From Shimia sp. CNT1-13L.2 (GTDB lineage Bacteria > Pseudomonadota > Alphaproteobacteria > Rhodobacterales > Rhodobacteraceae): 64,000 nt of DNA. Numbering within the stretch: the stretch's first letter is position 1; the number at the start of each line of letters is the position of its first letter. Both the position numbers and the translations under genes were made by a program. The notes below the pieces were generated by a model. That model was not told the DNA's origin. It did not search any database and saw only the letters and a program-made list of their open reading frames with translations. Where the stretch lies: contig NZ_JANDJO010000003.1 of assembly GCF_024331145.1 (NCBI RefSeq), positions 310,001-374,000 of the forward strand, given 5' to 3'. Positions 46,964 through 56,101 of the stretch are shown one piece after another.

Positions 46964-47868
46964 TGGGTCATCACCAGTTCGCGCAGGCGTTCATCAAGCA
47001 CGTGGGTGTAGATTTCCGTGGTGGAAATGTCGGCGTGGCCCAGAAGGGTCTGGATCACCCGCAGGTCGGCACCGTTGGCCAGCAGGTGCGTGGCAAAGGC
47101 GTGGCGCAGCGTGTGTGGTGTGACCTTTTCAGGTGATACGCCACCATTCACCGCCAACTCTTTGATAAGCATGTAGAATCGGTGTCGAGTGAGATGGCCG
47201 GACTTCCCCCGTGACGGGAACAGGAAGCGGGATTTCGGGTGGCCTTTTTCGCGGGCGGCTTCCTCGGCCTCGTCGCGGGATTTGAGCCAGTCGGCAAGGG
47301 CCGCGCGGGCCGGTGGCGACAGGGGCACCATGCGTTCCTTGCTGCCTTTGCCCATGATCAACAGCATGTTGGGATCGCCGCGGGCGGCAGAGACCGGAAG
47401 AGAGACCAACTCCGTGACACGCATTCCGGTGGCGTAGAGCAGTTCCAGAAGACAGGTGTTGCGCAGGCGGTCTGACGGGGTGCGGCCAGAGGCGCGGGCG
47501 GCTTCAAGCAGGCGGTCGACCTCGGCTTCGTCGAGTGTTTTTGGCAGGCGTTTGTCGCGGCCCGGACCCTTGATCTGGATCGCCGGATTGCTGTCGCGCC
47601 AGCCTTCTTCAAAGGCGAAACGGTAAAGCTGTTTGATCGCGGAGAGGCGGCGGGCGCGGGTGGACTTGGCCAGGCCCTGGGCCTCGCAGTGGATCAGGTA
47701 GGTTTCGATATCGGAGCGGGTTGCTTCCGCGACGGAGACCTTGGTGTCATTGGCCCATGCGGCAAAGTTCTCAAGGTCGCGGCGGTAGCTGATCAGGGTG
47801 TTTTCCGAGGCGCCGAGCTCGGCGGATTGTGCTTCAAGAAAAAGCTCCAGCCAATTGTAAACGCTCAT
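46939..47868 (-). CDS. xerD: Site-specific tyrosine recombinase XerD
   Basis: Resolves chromosome dimers at dif together with XerC and FtsK. The 309 residues include an N-terminal SAM-like DNA-binding domain and the catalytic set: Arg in ATGMRVTEL, Lys in MGKGSKERMVPL, HTLRHAFATHLL, LGHADISTTEIYTHV with the nucleophile Tyr. Position next to housekeeping genes and absence of a partner phage support XerD rather than an integrase. Confidence 0.92.
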   Translation of the reverse strand: MSVYNWLELFLEAQSAELGASENTLISYRRDLENFAAWANDTKVSVAEATRSDIETYLIHCEAQGLAKSTRARRLSAIKQLYRFAFEEGWRDSNPAIQIKGPGRDKRLPKTLDEAEVDRLLEAARASGRTPSDRLRNTCLLELLYATGMRVTELVSLPVSAARGDPNMLLIMGKGSKERMVPLSPPARAALADWLKSRDEAEEAAREKGHPKSRFLFPSRGKSGHLTRHRFYMLIKELAVNGGVSPEKVTPHTLRHAFATHLLANGADLRVIQTLLGHADISTTEIYTHVLDERLRELVMTHHPLAGKT

Positions 47869-47871
47869 GTT

Positions 47872-49377
47872 TTACCCCCTGAAATCCAGAAGGGCGGCCT
47901 GGAGGGCGGCGCGGCGGGCGGTGTCTTCGAGACCAACCGCGCGGAAGATCGCCAGCGCATTGGTCAGGGCGGCAAGATCGCCGGAGGCGCCGGCCTCCAT
48001 CTGGTCCATGGCGCGCAGGATGACCTCGCCCAGTTGGCCGCGCACAAGCATGGTCGAGATGTCCTGCGGCACGCCTGCGTCGTGGAAGGCATCGGCGATG
48101 GCGCGGTGCAGCGGGTTGGTCGGGGTGCGTGGCGGCGTGCCCATGGCGAGACCGGCAAGGAAATCGCGCGGGCCGGACTTGGCGGCCAGTTCATAGGCGG
48201 GCGACAGGAGGGCGACATCGCGGGCAAGGCGGGCGCTCACGCCGGTTAGTTTCAGGCGCAAGAGGCGTTCGCCGTAGAGGCGGGCGAAGGGCACCTCGAG
48301 ATGCACCGACTGCATGGCGGACCAAGCCGACGGGAGGGTATCGGCCACGGCGTTGGCGTCCTGTGCCTCGATGGCGCGGTCGAAGGCCTGCACGGCGGCG
48401 ACACGATCCCAGATCATGCCGGAGGCCGAGGGTTTGCCTTCGGAGTAGATGCCGAGCAACCGGTTGGCTGGCAAAGCGCCGGTGCGTGCCAGACGTTCTG
48501 CCGCATCGAGACGGGCCTTCCAGCCGGCGGTTTCACGCAGGTCCGCATGGGCAAAGGGGCGCGGCAGGCCGGTGGTGGGGCGAGCTTCGCCGATGGCTTC
48601 GTAGAGGCGGAAGGTCAGCGGGGTGATCGTGCCGGGGGCCACGTCGAGCGGGTCGCCTTCAAAGAGATCGGGATCGAGGAAACGGGCCAGAAGCGCGTCT
48701 TCCTCGGCGGTCAGAAGGCCCAGCGCATTGGCGGTGCCAAGGGTCAGGACGGCGGCCGTCCATTCGCCCGCGCGGGCAGTACAGAACACGCGGGTGGCAT
48801 AGTTCGGCGCGAGGTGCGGGGATTTGGCAAGCTGCGCACAGGCGCGGTCTTCGCGCCCCAGAAGCAGCGTGATGTCGAGCCAGCGTTCGAACAGGGCGGG
48901 TGTATCGGGGCCTGCGCGGTCGATCAGCGCCTCGGCTTGATCCAATGCGCCCATTTCCATCAGCTTGTCGATGCGGGTGAGCAGCATGGCGTCTGGGCCG
49001 GCGGGATCGGTGGTCGGATTGGCCTCGGCCAGAAGCAGGGTGTAGAGCAGCGCCTGCGTTGCGGGCACGAGTTCGGGGCGCGCCCCGGCGATCAGGGCGC
49101 CAAGGCGGTCGGATTGGCTGTTCTGCCAGAGGGTCTGGGGCAGGCCGGTCATATGCGGCGGCAAGAGGCCCACGGCGTTGCGGCCGGGATCGTCCAGCGT
49201 GTCGACAGAGATGGTCGGCGTCTCGACACCGGCAGAGACCGGCGGTTCCTCGAGTTGAAGGGTGACGGTGGGGGTCTGGTTCAGCCAGTCGATGGCCGAG
49301 AGAGGTACGGGCTCTTGCGCCCAAAGCGATGTCGGCACGGCCAGTAGCAGCGCCGCGAGGGGTGCCCTAGTTGCCAT
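47872..49377 (-). CDS. Secreted protein of unknown function with helical repeats
   Basis: A 501-residue protein with a signal peptide (ATRAPLAALLLAVPTSLWAQ). The mature part is Ala/Leu-rich and probably a helical repeat solenoid; segments such as MGALDQAEALIDRAGPDTPALFERWLD look TPR-like. No catalytic motif is seen. The start overlaps the end of a 52-residue membrane protein gene by 11 bases, and xerD begins four bases after its stop, so three genes are tightly linked. A periplasmic scaffold is possible. Confidence 0.7.
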   Translation of the reverse strand: MATRAPLAALLLAVPTSLWAQEPVPLSAIDWLNQTPTVTLQLEEPPVSAGVETPTISVDTLDDPGRNAVGLLPPHMTGLPQTLWQNSQSDRLGALIAGARPELVPATQALLYTLLLAEANPTTDPAGPDAMLLTRIDKLMEMGALDQAEALIDRAGPDTPALFERWLDITLLLGREDRACAQLAKSPHLAPNYATRVFCTARAGEWTAAVLTLGTANALGLLTAEEDALLARFLDPDLFEGDPLDVAPGTITPLTFRLYEAIGEARPTTGLPRPFAHADLRETAGWKARLDAAERLARTGALPANRLLGIYSEGKPSASGMIWDRVAAVQAFDRAIEAQDANAVADTLPSAWSAMQSVHLEVPFARLYGERLLRLKLTGVSARLARDVALLSPAYELAAKSGPRDFLAGLAMGTPPRTPTNPLHRAIADAFHDAGVPQDISTMLVRGQLGEVILRAMDQMEAGASGDLAALTNALAIFRAVGLEDTARRAALQAALLDFRG

Positions 49378-49525
49378 TTGTCGGTGTCAGGGTCACGGGA
49401 ACCCGGATTTCCTGTTGTGGTGCGCTGAAGTCAGCCCCGAGGATCGGCCCGACATAGGCGTAGCCGACAAGGCCGATCGCAGCCAAGGCGACCAGCAGGA
49501 AAAGGAAGAGGATCAGCTTGCCCAT
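49367..49525 (-). CDS. 52-residue single-span membrane protein
   Basis: Starts at the ATG 49525 (MGKLILFLFLLVALAAIGL), has one transmembrane helix in the first 30 residues, and a short outer tail ending VPVTLTPTNGN. The stop TAG overlaps the start of the secreted helical-repeat protein. Codon use and tight coupling argue that it is real although very short. The pair may form a membrane-bound complex. Function unknown. Confidence 0.68.
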   Translation of the reverse strand: MGKLILFLFLLVALAAIGLVGYAYVGPILGADFSAPQQEIRVPVTLTPTNGN

Positions 49526-49649
49526 TGTAACCCCGTATGACTCTGCCTGTTTTTTTTGGAACTTATAACTGGCCTTTTCGGCAATATCACGTCATTCAGT
49601 GCCGAAAGATGAAATTTGGGCGAAGCTTGGCCTATCTGGGGCGTGACTG

Positions 49650-50198
49650 ATGCGTTTGAAGCTTAAAAAGACAGTGGTTCTCGTGGGCATGATGGGGGCC
49701 GGGAAAACGGCTGTGGGGCGGGCTTTGGCAGCGCGTCTCGAGGTGCCTTTCCTGGATTCGGATGCGGAAATCGAAAAGGCGGCCAACATGAGCATCGCCG
49801 AGATTTTTGCCCGCGACGGCGAGCCGTTCTTCCGCCGCAAGGAGGCGCAGGTGATTGAACGCCTGCTGGACGAGGAACGCGGTATCCTGTCGACGGGGGG
49901 CGGGGCCTATCTTGCTGATGGCAACCGCACGGTGATTGGCGAAAAGGGCATCGCGGTCTGGCTGGATGCGGATCTTGAGCTGCTGTGGAACCGGGTCAAG
50001 CACAAGGACACGCGACCCCTGCTGCGCACCGCCGATCCCAAGGCGACGCTGACCGAGATTTTCGAGGCACGTGTGCCTGTTTATTCGCTGGCGGAACTGT
50101 CGGTGAAGGCGGACCCGTCCTATTCGATTGAAGAGATGGCCGAGAGGGTGGTGGATGCGCTGCTGACGCGGCCCGACGTACTGGAGACACTGGCATGA
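49650..50198 (+). CDS. aroK: Shikimate kinase
   Basis: Phosphorylates shikimate in chorismate synthesis. The 182 residues carry Walker A GMMGAGKT (13-20), the shikimate-binding DSDAEIE and FFRRKE, and STGGGA. Start is the ATG at 49650, divergent from the 52-residue membrane protein. aroB follows with a four-base overlap. Confidence 0.94.
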   Translation: MRLKLKKTVVLVGMMGAGKTAVGRALAARLEVPFLDSDAEIEKAANMSIAEIFARDGEPFFRRKEAQVIERLLDEERGILSTGGGAYLADGNRTVIGEKGIAVWLDADLELLWNRVKHKDTRPLLRTADPKATLTEIFEARVPVYSLAELSVKADPSYSIEEMAERVVDALLTRPDVLETLA

Positions 50199-51307
50199 TG
50201 GAAACCGTTCACGTGGGGCTGGGCGATCGCGCCTATGACATTCATATCGGCCCCGGCCTTCTGGCCCGTGCGGGCGAGCTGATCAAGCCGATGCTGAAAC
50301 GCCCGCAGGTGCGGGTTGTGACCGACGAGAACGTGGCCGCGATTCACCTTGATGGCCTGCGTGCCGGACTGGCCGCGGCGGGTATCGAGATGGAGGCGCT
50401 GGTGCTGCCTGCGGGGGAAAGCACCAAGAGCTGGCCGCATTTCGAGCGCACGGTGGAATGGCTTCTGGAAGAGAAGGTCGAGCGGCGTGATCTTGTCGTG
50501 GCCTTTGGCGGTGGTGTGATCGGCGACCTGACCGGTTTTGCCGCGGCGGTGCTGCGTCGGGGTGTTGGGTTCGTGCAGATCCCGACCTCGCTTCTGGCGC
50601 AGGTCGACAGTTCGGTTGGCGGCAAGACCGGCATCAACTCGGCGCAGGGCAAGAACCTGATCGGGGCGTTCCACCAGCCATCGCTGGTTCTGGCGGACAC
50701 CGAGGTATTGGGCACGCTGACGGCGCGGGATTTCCTTGCCGGTTATGGCGAGGTGGTGAAATACGGCCTGCTGGGCGATGCGGCGTTTTTCGAGTGGCTT
50801 GAGGCGCAGGGACCGGCGCTTGCATCGGGCGATATGACGGCACGGATCGCGGCGGTGAAACGCTCCTGCGAGATGAAGGCCGAGATCGTGGCACGCGACG
50901 AGACCGAGCAGGGGGATCGCGCGCTTTTGAACCTTGGTCATACCTTCTGTCACGCGCTGGAAGCGGCCACTGGATACGGGGATCGCCTGTTGCACGGCGA
51001 GGGGGTTGCGATTGGTTGTGCGCTGGCCTTTGAACTGAGCCACCGTCTTGGCCTGTGTTCGCAGGAAGAGCCGAGCCGCGTGCGCGCCCACCTTGCCGAG
51101 ATGGGCATGAAGGTGGACCTTAGGGACATTGACGGTGATCTGCCGGATGCCGATGGCCTGCTGGACCTGATGGGGCAGGACAAGAAGGTTGTGGACGGGC
51201 AGTTGCGATTTATCCTCGCCAAGGGGATCGGCAAGGCTTTCGTGACATCGGACGTGCCGCGTGATGTGGTGAAGGGCCTGCTTGAGGACGAATTGAAGCG
51301 GCGGTGA
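50195..51307 (+). CDS. aroB: 3-dehydroquinate synthase
   Basis: Converts DAHP to 3-dehydroquinate, step two of the shikimate pathway. Length 370 residues. Motifs include DLVVAFGGGVIGDLTGFAA for NAD, QIPTSLLAQVDSSVGGKTGIN, and the metal ligands in LNLGHTFCHALE and LLHGEGVAIG. It overlaps aroK, so the aroKB operon is intact. Confidence 0.96.
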   Translation: MMETVHVGLGDRAYDIHIGPGLLARAGELIKPMLKRPQVRVVTDENVAAIHLDGLRAGLAAAGIEMEALVLPAGESTKSWPHFERTVEWLLEEKVERRDLVVAFGGGVIGDLTGFAAAVLRRGVGFVQIPTSLLAQVDSSVGGKTGINSAQGKNLIGAFHQPSLVLADTEVLGTLTARDFLAGYGEVVKYGLLGDAAFFEWLEAQGPALASGDMTARIAAVKRSCEMKAEIVARDETEQGDRALLNLGHTFCHALEAATGYGDRLLHGEGVAIGCALAFELSHRLGLCSQEEPSRVRAHLAEMGMKVDLRDIDGDLPDADGLLDLMGQDKKVVDGQLRFILAKGIGKAFVTSDVPRDVVKGLLEDELKRR

Positions 51308-51311
51308 GCGC

Positions 51312-52055
51312 ATGGCCTACAGGGCGGAGTTCCTAGACGATATGGCCGGAGGGCGCCCCGTGATGGGGCTGCTGGTCTTGTCTTCGGATGAGGTTCTGGA
51401 ACAGGACATGCGGGTTTTGTTGCCAGCCTCGGCGGTGGTGATGCACACATCGCGTGTCGAGAATTCGGACGAAATCACCGGCGATACGCTGGCGGCGATG
51501 GCAGAGACGCTGACACCGGCCGCGCGGGCCTTGCCACCTTCGGCGAGGTTTGACGTGATCGGCTATGGCTGTACCTCGGGAACGGCGGTGATCGGGTCTG
51601 ACCGCGTGGCGGAACTGGTGCGTGCGGGTGCCAGGGTGGCGCAGGTGACCTCGCCCCTGGATGCGTTGCAGCGGGCCTGTGCGTCGCTTGGGGTTTCGCG
51701 GCTGGCGCTCTTGTCGCCCTATGTCGAAGAGGTCTCGGACCGGCTTCGACAGGCCATGGCGGCGCGGGGGCTTGAGACACCGGTGTTCGGCTCGTTCAAC
51801 GAAAGCCGCGAGGAGGCGGTCGCGCGGATTTCCCCGGCTTCGATCATCGAGGCGGCTGTCGATCTGGGGCAGAGAGAGGTTGAGGCGGTGTTCATGTCCT
51901 GCACCAACCTGCCATCGCTTTCGGTGATCGAAGAGATCGAGGCGTTTATCGGAAAACCGGTGCTGTCGTCGAACCAGGTGCTGGCCTGGGACATGGCGCG
52001 GAGGGCGGGGATCACCTCCATGCCGGTGCCGGTCGGGCGGTTGCATCGCGCTTAG
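51312..52055 (+). CDS. Asp/Glu racemase-superfamily protein (maleate isomerase/AMDase-like)
   Basis: A 247-residue two-domain protein. The two catalytic cysteines of the superfamily are present in GYGCTSGTAVIG (near residue 77) and MSCTNLPSLSVIEEIE (near 198). The first resembles maleate isomerase and arylmalonate decarboxylase relatives more than amino acid racemases. It follows aroB by four bases, so it is probably cotranscribed, but no link with the shikimate pathway is known to me. Substrate uncertain. Confidence 0.8.
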   Translation: MAYRAEFLDDMAGGRPVMGLLVLSSDEVLEQDMRVLLPASAVVMHTSRVENSDEITGDTLAAMAETLTPAARALPPSARFDVIGYGCTSGTAVIGSDRVAELVRAGARVAQVTSPLDALQRACASLGVSRLALLSPYVEEVSDRLRQAMAARGLETPVFGSFNESREEAVARISPASIIEAAVDLGQREVEAVFMSCTNLPSLSVIEEIEAFIGKPVLSSNQVLAWDMARRAGITSMPVPVGRLHRA

Positions 52056-52134
52056 CGCAACTCGCTTTATTGTCCACTGGCGTTACCGCGTCAAAACGCC
52101 CTATCAAATCCGCGTAACATTTAGGCAAGTGTCG

Positions 52135-52155
52135 CCTTCAATACTGTTTTGAAGG
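52135..52155 (+). promoter_or_regulatory. Hairpin covering the trpB ribosome binding site
   Basis: CCTTCAA (52135-52141) pairs with TTGAAGG (52149-52155) over seven bases. The 3' arm holds part of the Shine-Dalgarno sequence GAAGGAAG that precedes the ATG at 52166. This could limit translation unless opened. Confidence 0.5.
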
Positions 52156-52165
52156 AAGTGAACCC

Positions 52166-53371
52166 ATGTCGTCCTATCTCAAGTCGCACCCGACCCGTGA
52201 TGGTTTCTTTGGTGAATATGGCGGTGCCGAGTTGCCGCCGGTTCTGGAGCCACATTTCAAGGCGATCGGGGAGGCCTATGACAAGATTTCCAAGTCGGCC
52301 GAGTTCATTCGTGACCTGCGCTATGTGCGCAAGCATTTCCAGGGGCGTCCGACGCCGGTCTCGCATCTGAAGAACCTGAGCGACATGTGCGGCGGGGCGC
52401 AGATCTATGCCAAGCGCGAAGACCTGAACCATACCGGCGCGCACAAGCTGAACCACTGTATGGCCGAGGCGCTGCTGGCCAAGCACATGGGCAAGACCAA
52501 GCTGATGGCGGAAACCGGCGCGGGCCAGCATGGTGTGGCGCTGGCCACGGCGGCGGCTTATTTCGGCATGGAGTGCGAAATCCACATGGGCGAGATCGAC
52601 ATCGCCAAGGAAGCGCCGAACGTGACGCGGATGAAGCTTTTGGGGGCGGAGGTTGTGCCCGTGGGCTTTGGCGGGCGGTCGCTGAAAGAGGCGGTGGATT
52701 CGGCGTTCCAATCCTATGTGCCGCAGGCCGACACCGCGCTGTTTGCGATTGGTTCGGTCGTCGGGCCGCACCCGTTCCCGATGATGGTGCGCGATTTCCA
52801 GCACGTAGTGGGCATCGAGGCGCGCGAGCAGTTCATGGAAATGACCGGCCAGTTGCCGGACATGGTCGCGGCCTGCGTGGGCGGTGGTTCGAACGCGATG
52901 GGCCTGTTTGCGGGGTTCATCGACGACGCGGACGTGGCGCTTTACGGGGTTGAGCCGATGGGCACCTCGTCCAAGCTTGGCGATCACGCGGCGACCATCA
53001 CCTATGGCGAGGATGGCGACATTCACGGCTTCCGCACCATGGTTCTGAAGGACGAAAACGGCGAGCCTGCACCGGTGCATACTGTGGCCTCGGGGCTGGA
53101 TTATCCGGGTGTCGGACCCGAGCACGCCTATCTTTATCGTTCGGGCCGCGCCAACTATACGGCCGCGAACGACAAGGAGGCGCTGGATGCCTTCTATAAG
53201 CTCTCCAAGCACGAAGGCATCATCCCCGCGCTTGAAAGCGCCCATGCAGTGGCCTTTGCCATGCGCGAGGCGGCGAACAACCCGGGCAAGTCGATCCTGA
53301 TCAACCTGTCGGGTCGCGGGGACAAGGACATCGACTATGTCACCGAAACCTATGGGTTCGGCGTCGAGTAA
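52166..53371 (+). CDS. trpB: Divergent, orphan tryptophan synthase beta chain
   Basis: PLP enzyme of fold type II, 401 residues. The PLP lysine is Lys94 in [13 protein letters not shown], with the catalytic Glu just before (Glu85), the loop [28 protein letters not shown], phosphate-binding GGGSNAMG and [13 protein letters not shown]. These fit TrpB1, but many positions differ from the usual alphaproteobacterial Trp[20 protein letters not shown] and [13 protein letters not shown] in place of the common NN-x-x-G-Q and GRG-T/S-LKDA forms. No trpA or trpF is adjacent. It may be a second TrpB that uses free indole or another nucleophile. It has its own terminator and a hairpin over the ribosome binding site. 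Confidence 0.85.
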   Translation: MSSYLKSHPTRDGFFGEYGGAELPPVLEPHFKAIGEAYDKISKSAEFIRDLRYVRKHFQGRPTPVSHLKNLSDMCGGAQIYAKREDLNHTGAHKLNHCMAEALLAKHMGKTKLMAETGAGQHGVALATAAAYFGMECEIHMGEIDIAKEAPNVTRMKLLGAEVVPVGFGGRSLKEAVDSAFQSYVPQADTALFAIGSVVGPHPFPMMVRDFQHVVGIEAREQFMEMTGQLPDMVAACVGGGSNAMGLFAGFIDDADVALYGVEPMGTSSKLGDHAATITYGEDGDIHGFRTMVLKDENGEPAPVHTVASGLDYPGVGPEHAYLYRSGRANYTAANDKEALDAFYKLSKHEGIIPALESAHAVAFAMREAANNPGKSILINLSGRGDKDIDYVTETYGFGVE

Positions 53372-53391
53372 GCCCGTGTGACAGCCAATTG

Positions 53392-53428
53392 AAAACGCCT
53401 CTGCATTGGTCGGGGGCGTTTTTGTTTT
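53392..53428 (+). terminator. Terminator of trpB
   Basis: AACGCC (53394-53399) pairs with GGCGTT (53415-53420), with extra pairing inside, followed by TTTTTGTTTT-like sequence. It is 20 bases after the stop. Confidence 0.78.
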
Positions 53429-53547
53429 CGGGATCAGATCAGGGAGAGTTCGCCGTTGCCGGCTGGAACCAGAGGGTGGTTTCGTCCGTCATTGCGCGTA
53501 CCGCAAGATCGCCCGACGCGGTTGTATTCCGAGACTTGCTTGGCCGC

Positions 53548-54624
53548 CTACCGCCCTTTCAGCACCATCAGTTCGCCGACGTTGTCCTTGGTGACATAGC
53601 CGACCATCTGGCCGCTGCTGGCAGAGATCAGGGCGACAGCGGGGGCGCCTTTGTGCAGGGCGTCCAGCACCGCTTCGAGGCCGGCAGTCAGGGGCAGGCG
53701 CGGGATGTCGGTGGTCATGATCTCGGCGACCGGCTGCATCTTGTGGTCATCCCCCATCATGGCGTGGAAGATGGCGTTGCGGGTGACAAAGCCCAGCAGG
53801 GCACCGCTGGTGTCTTCCACCGGGAATTCGTGCTGCGTGGTGCGGATCAGGGCGGCGGCTGCGGCGCTGGCGGTATCGGTGGGGGAAAGGGTTTCGTAGG
53901 TGGTGATCATCGCGTCGCGGGCGGTCAGGCGGCGGGTGACGGCGCGGATGGCGACGTCCTGGTTCTCGGCATTGGCGGCGATGAAGACGAAGAAGGCCAC
54001 GAGGATCAGGATCGGGTTACCGGTGTTGAGGCCGAGAAAGGCCAGTAGAAGCGCCACAAGTTGCCCGGCGGCGGCAGCGATGCGGGTGGCCTGAACGCGG
54101 GACATGTAGAGGCTGAGGGCGGCGCGGAAGACGCGTCCGCCATCCATCGGGAAGGCCGGGATCATGTTGAAGACGGCAAGGAACAGGTTGATCATGGCCA
54201 GTTGGGCGAAAAAGCCGATCTCGGGGTCTTCGAGGTTGGGCATGGTCGAGAAATCGGGGCGCGCCCCGAAGAGCACGGCCAGCACGAACCAGATCACCAC
54301 GTTCACGGCGGGGCCGGCGATGGCCATCAGGATCTCCTCGCGCGGTTTTTCGGGCATCTTTTCAAGGCGTGCCATGCCGCCGATGGGCAGGAGCGTAATA
54401 TCGGGGGTGCGGATGCCGAAGCGACGCGCCACGAGGGCATGACCGTATTCGTGGGCGAGGACGCAGGCAAAGAGGGCGATCACCAGTGAGACATTGCGCA
54501 GGGCGGCCTCGGGGCCGGACTGGACGTAGGCGGCCCAGCCGATCCAAGCCAGCAGCAGGACGAACGTCAGGTGGATGCGGACTTCGCTGCCAAGAAGGCG
54601 ACCGAGGGAAATGGACCAGCTCAT
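53548..54624 (-). CDS. Site-2 protease family (M50) membrane metalloprotease with CBS pair
   Basis: A 358-residue intramembrane zinc protease. HEYGH in the third hydrophobic segment (near residue 58) and NMIPAFPMDGG (near 160) supply the ligands. After about residue 220 come two CBS motifs, ending with GQMVGYVTKDNVGEL. This layout matches the group of S2P homologues with C-terminal CBS domains that may sense adenylates. Substrate unknown; no sigma or anti-sigma pair is adjacent. Confidence 0.88.
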   Translation of the reverse strand: MSWSISLGRLLGSEVRIHLTFVLLLAWIGWAAYVQSGPEAALRNVSLVIALFACVLAHEYGHALVARRFGIRTPDITLLPIGGMARLEKMPEKPREEILMAIAGPAVNVVIWFVLAVLFGARPDFSTMPNLEDPEIGFFAQLAMINLFLAVFNMIPAFPMDGGRVFRAALSLYMSRVQATRIAAAAGQLVALLLAFLGLNTGNPILILVAFFVFIAANAENQDVAIRAVTRRLTARDAMITTYETLSPTDTASAAAAALIRTTQHEFPVEDTSGALLGFVTRNAIFHAMMGDDHKMQPVAEIMTTDIPRLPLTAGLEAVLDALHKGAPAVALISASSGQMVGYVTKDNVGELMVLKGR

Positions 54625-54635
54625 GACATCTCCTG

Positions 54636-54668
54636 CAAAGTGAAAAGGGGACGGCTGACCGTCCCCTT
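54636..54668 (-). terminator. Terminator after pepT
   Basis: AAGGGGACGG and CCGTCCCCTT form a perfect 10-bp stem (54645-54654 with 54659-54668) and a CTGA-type loop, followed on the minus strand by TTCACTTT. It separates pepT from the M50 gene. Confidence 0.82.
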
Positions 54669-54709
54669 CATTACATCAGATGGCCCCAGCGGCGTCGAGG
54701 GGCGCGTCG

Positions 54710-55954
54710 TCAGCCTGCGGCGCGTTGCACGAGGTTGAGGCAGATGCGGGTTGCCGCGGCCATGTCCTGCACGCTGATCCACTCAAGCGGGCCGTGGATT
54801 TGTTGCATCCCGGTAAAGAGGTTGGGGCAGGGGACGCCAAGTTCGGTAAGGCGCGAGCCATCGGTGCCGCCACGGATCGGGATCGAGAGCGGCTCGAAGC
54901 CTTCGTCGCGATAGGCGTCGCGGGCGAGATCAACCGGGGTCATGTCCTTTTCCAGCCAGTAGCGCATGTTGCGGTATTGCTTGGTGATGGTGCAGGTGAC
55001 ACTGGCCCCCGGAAAATCGGCCTCGGCTTTGGCGCAGGCTTCTTGCAGGCGGGTGCGGCGGGCCTCAAGCCCGTCCAGTTCGAAATCGCGCAGGATGAAC
55101 TTGAGCGTGGCATCGGACGAGCCGCCTTCCATGCCGTAGCAGTGGATGAACCCCTCGCGGCCTTCGGTGGTTTCCGGTGTTTCGCCCTCGACATCGAGAT
55201 CGGTGACAATGCTCGCGGCGACATGCAGCGCGTTGACCAGCGTGTTCTTGGCCCAGCCCGGGTGGGCGGAGATGCCCTTGACCACAACCACCGCGCCATC
55301 TGCCGAGAAACTTTCGAACTCGATGCTGCCGGCGCGGCTGCCGTCGAGGGTGAAGGCAAAATCCACGTTGAAATCGGCGGGCAGGCGGTCGTCGACCCCA
55401 CGGCCGATTTCTTCGTCGGGGGTAAATGCAAGACGCACGCGGCCATGTTTCAGATCGGGGGTGGTGAGAAGGTGTTCGGCCATTGTCATGATGATGGCGA
55501 CGCCGGATTTGTCGTCGGCCCCCAGCAGGGTGAGGCCAGAGGCGGTGATGATGTCGTCACCCGACTTGGCGGCGAGATAGGGCAGCTTGGCCGGATCAAG
55601 CAGCAGGTCGGGATTGTCGGGATAAGTGATCGGCGTGCCGTCCCATGCGGTGTGGACACGCGGTTTGACGCCTGTGGCGTTGAACTGCGGCGCAGTATCG
55701 ACATGGGCGCAGAAGCCGATGGACGGGGCGGCGGTATCGGTGGCGGGGACCGTGGCCAGAACCGCGCCATAGGGGGTGAGTTCGATCTCTGCCGCGCCGA
55801 TCCGTTCGAGTTCGGCAACCAGATGGCGCTGCATGTCGAGCTGGATCTCGGTGCTGGGCTGGCTGGGAGAGGTTTCATCGCTCTGGCTGTCGATGGCGCA
55901 ATAGGCCACGAGGCGGGATTCCAGGGCGCGGTCGAAGGCGGGGTAACGGCTCAT
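54710..55954 (-). CDS. pepT: Peptidase T (tripeptide aminopeptidase)
   Basis: M20 family di-zinc aminopeptidase that removes the N-terminal residue from tripeptides. The 414 residues contain FCAHVDTAP, LLGADDKSGVAII, FTPDEEIGRGVDD, TLDGSRAGSIEFE and PIRGGTDGSRL, giving the zinc ligands and catalytic Asp and Glu. Length and C-terminus (PCPNLFTGMQQIHGPLEWIS) are typical. Confidence 0.93.
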   Translation of the reverse strand: MSRYPAFDRALESRLVAYCAIDSQSDETSPSQPSTEIQLDMQRHLVAELERIGAAEIELTPYGAVLATVPATDTAAPSIGFCAHVDTAPQFNATGVKPRVHTAWDGTPITYPDNPDLLLDPAKLPYLAAKSGDDIITASGLTLLGADDKSGVAIIMTMAEHLLTTPDLKHGRVRLAFTPDEEIGRGVDDRLPADFNVDFAFTLDGSRAGSIEFESFSADGAVVVVKGISAHPGWAKNTLVNALHVAASIVTDLDVEGETPETTEGREGFIHCYGMEGGSSDATLKFILRDFELDGLEARRTRLQEACAKAEADFPGASVTCTITKQYRNMRYWLEKDMTPVDLARDAYRDEGFEPLSIPIRGGTDGSRLTELGVPCPNLFTGMQQIHGPLEWISVQDMAAATRICLNLVQRAAG

Positions 55955-56029
55955 GTCGGGTGTCCAATCCTTGGGGGTTGGCGGCAGAATGAGCGCGAAG
56001 CGGGGCGGAGTTCAAGGGCAAAGAAAGGG

Positions 56030-56064
56030 GCAAAGAAAAAGGGCCGGCGCGGTGCCGACCCTTT
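56030..56064 (-). terminator. Terminator of ssb
   Basis: On the minus strand AAAGGGTCGGC (56064-56054) pairs with GCCGGCCCTTT (56048-56038) with one mismatch, followed by TTCTTT. It lies about 38 bases after the ssb stop. Confidence 0.82.
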
Positions 56065-56101
56065 GGGTGTTTTCGTGAAGCGGGGCTGTGCCGCCAGCCG
56101 C

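Noticed and set aside
46939-47868. Tyrosine recombinase as sign of a mobile element
   Set aside because: Length, motifs and setting match housekeeping XerD; no att-like repeats or phage genes nearby.
53429-53547. Possible small gene between trpB terminator and the M50 gene (17-codon frame on the minus strand)
   Set aside because: Very short, no ribosome binding site and no recognisable product.
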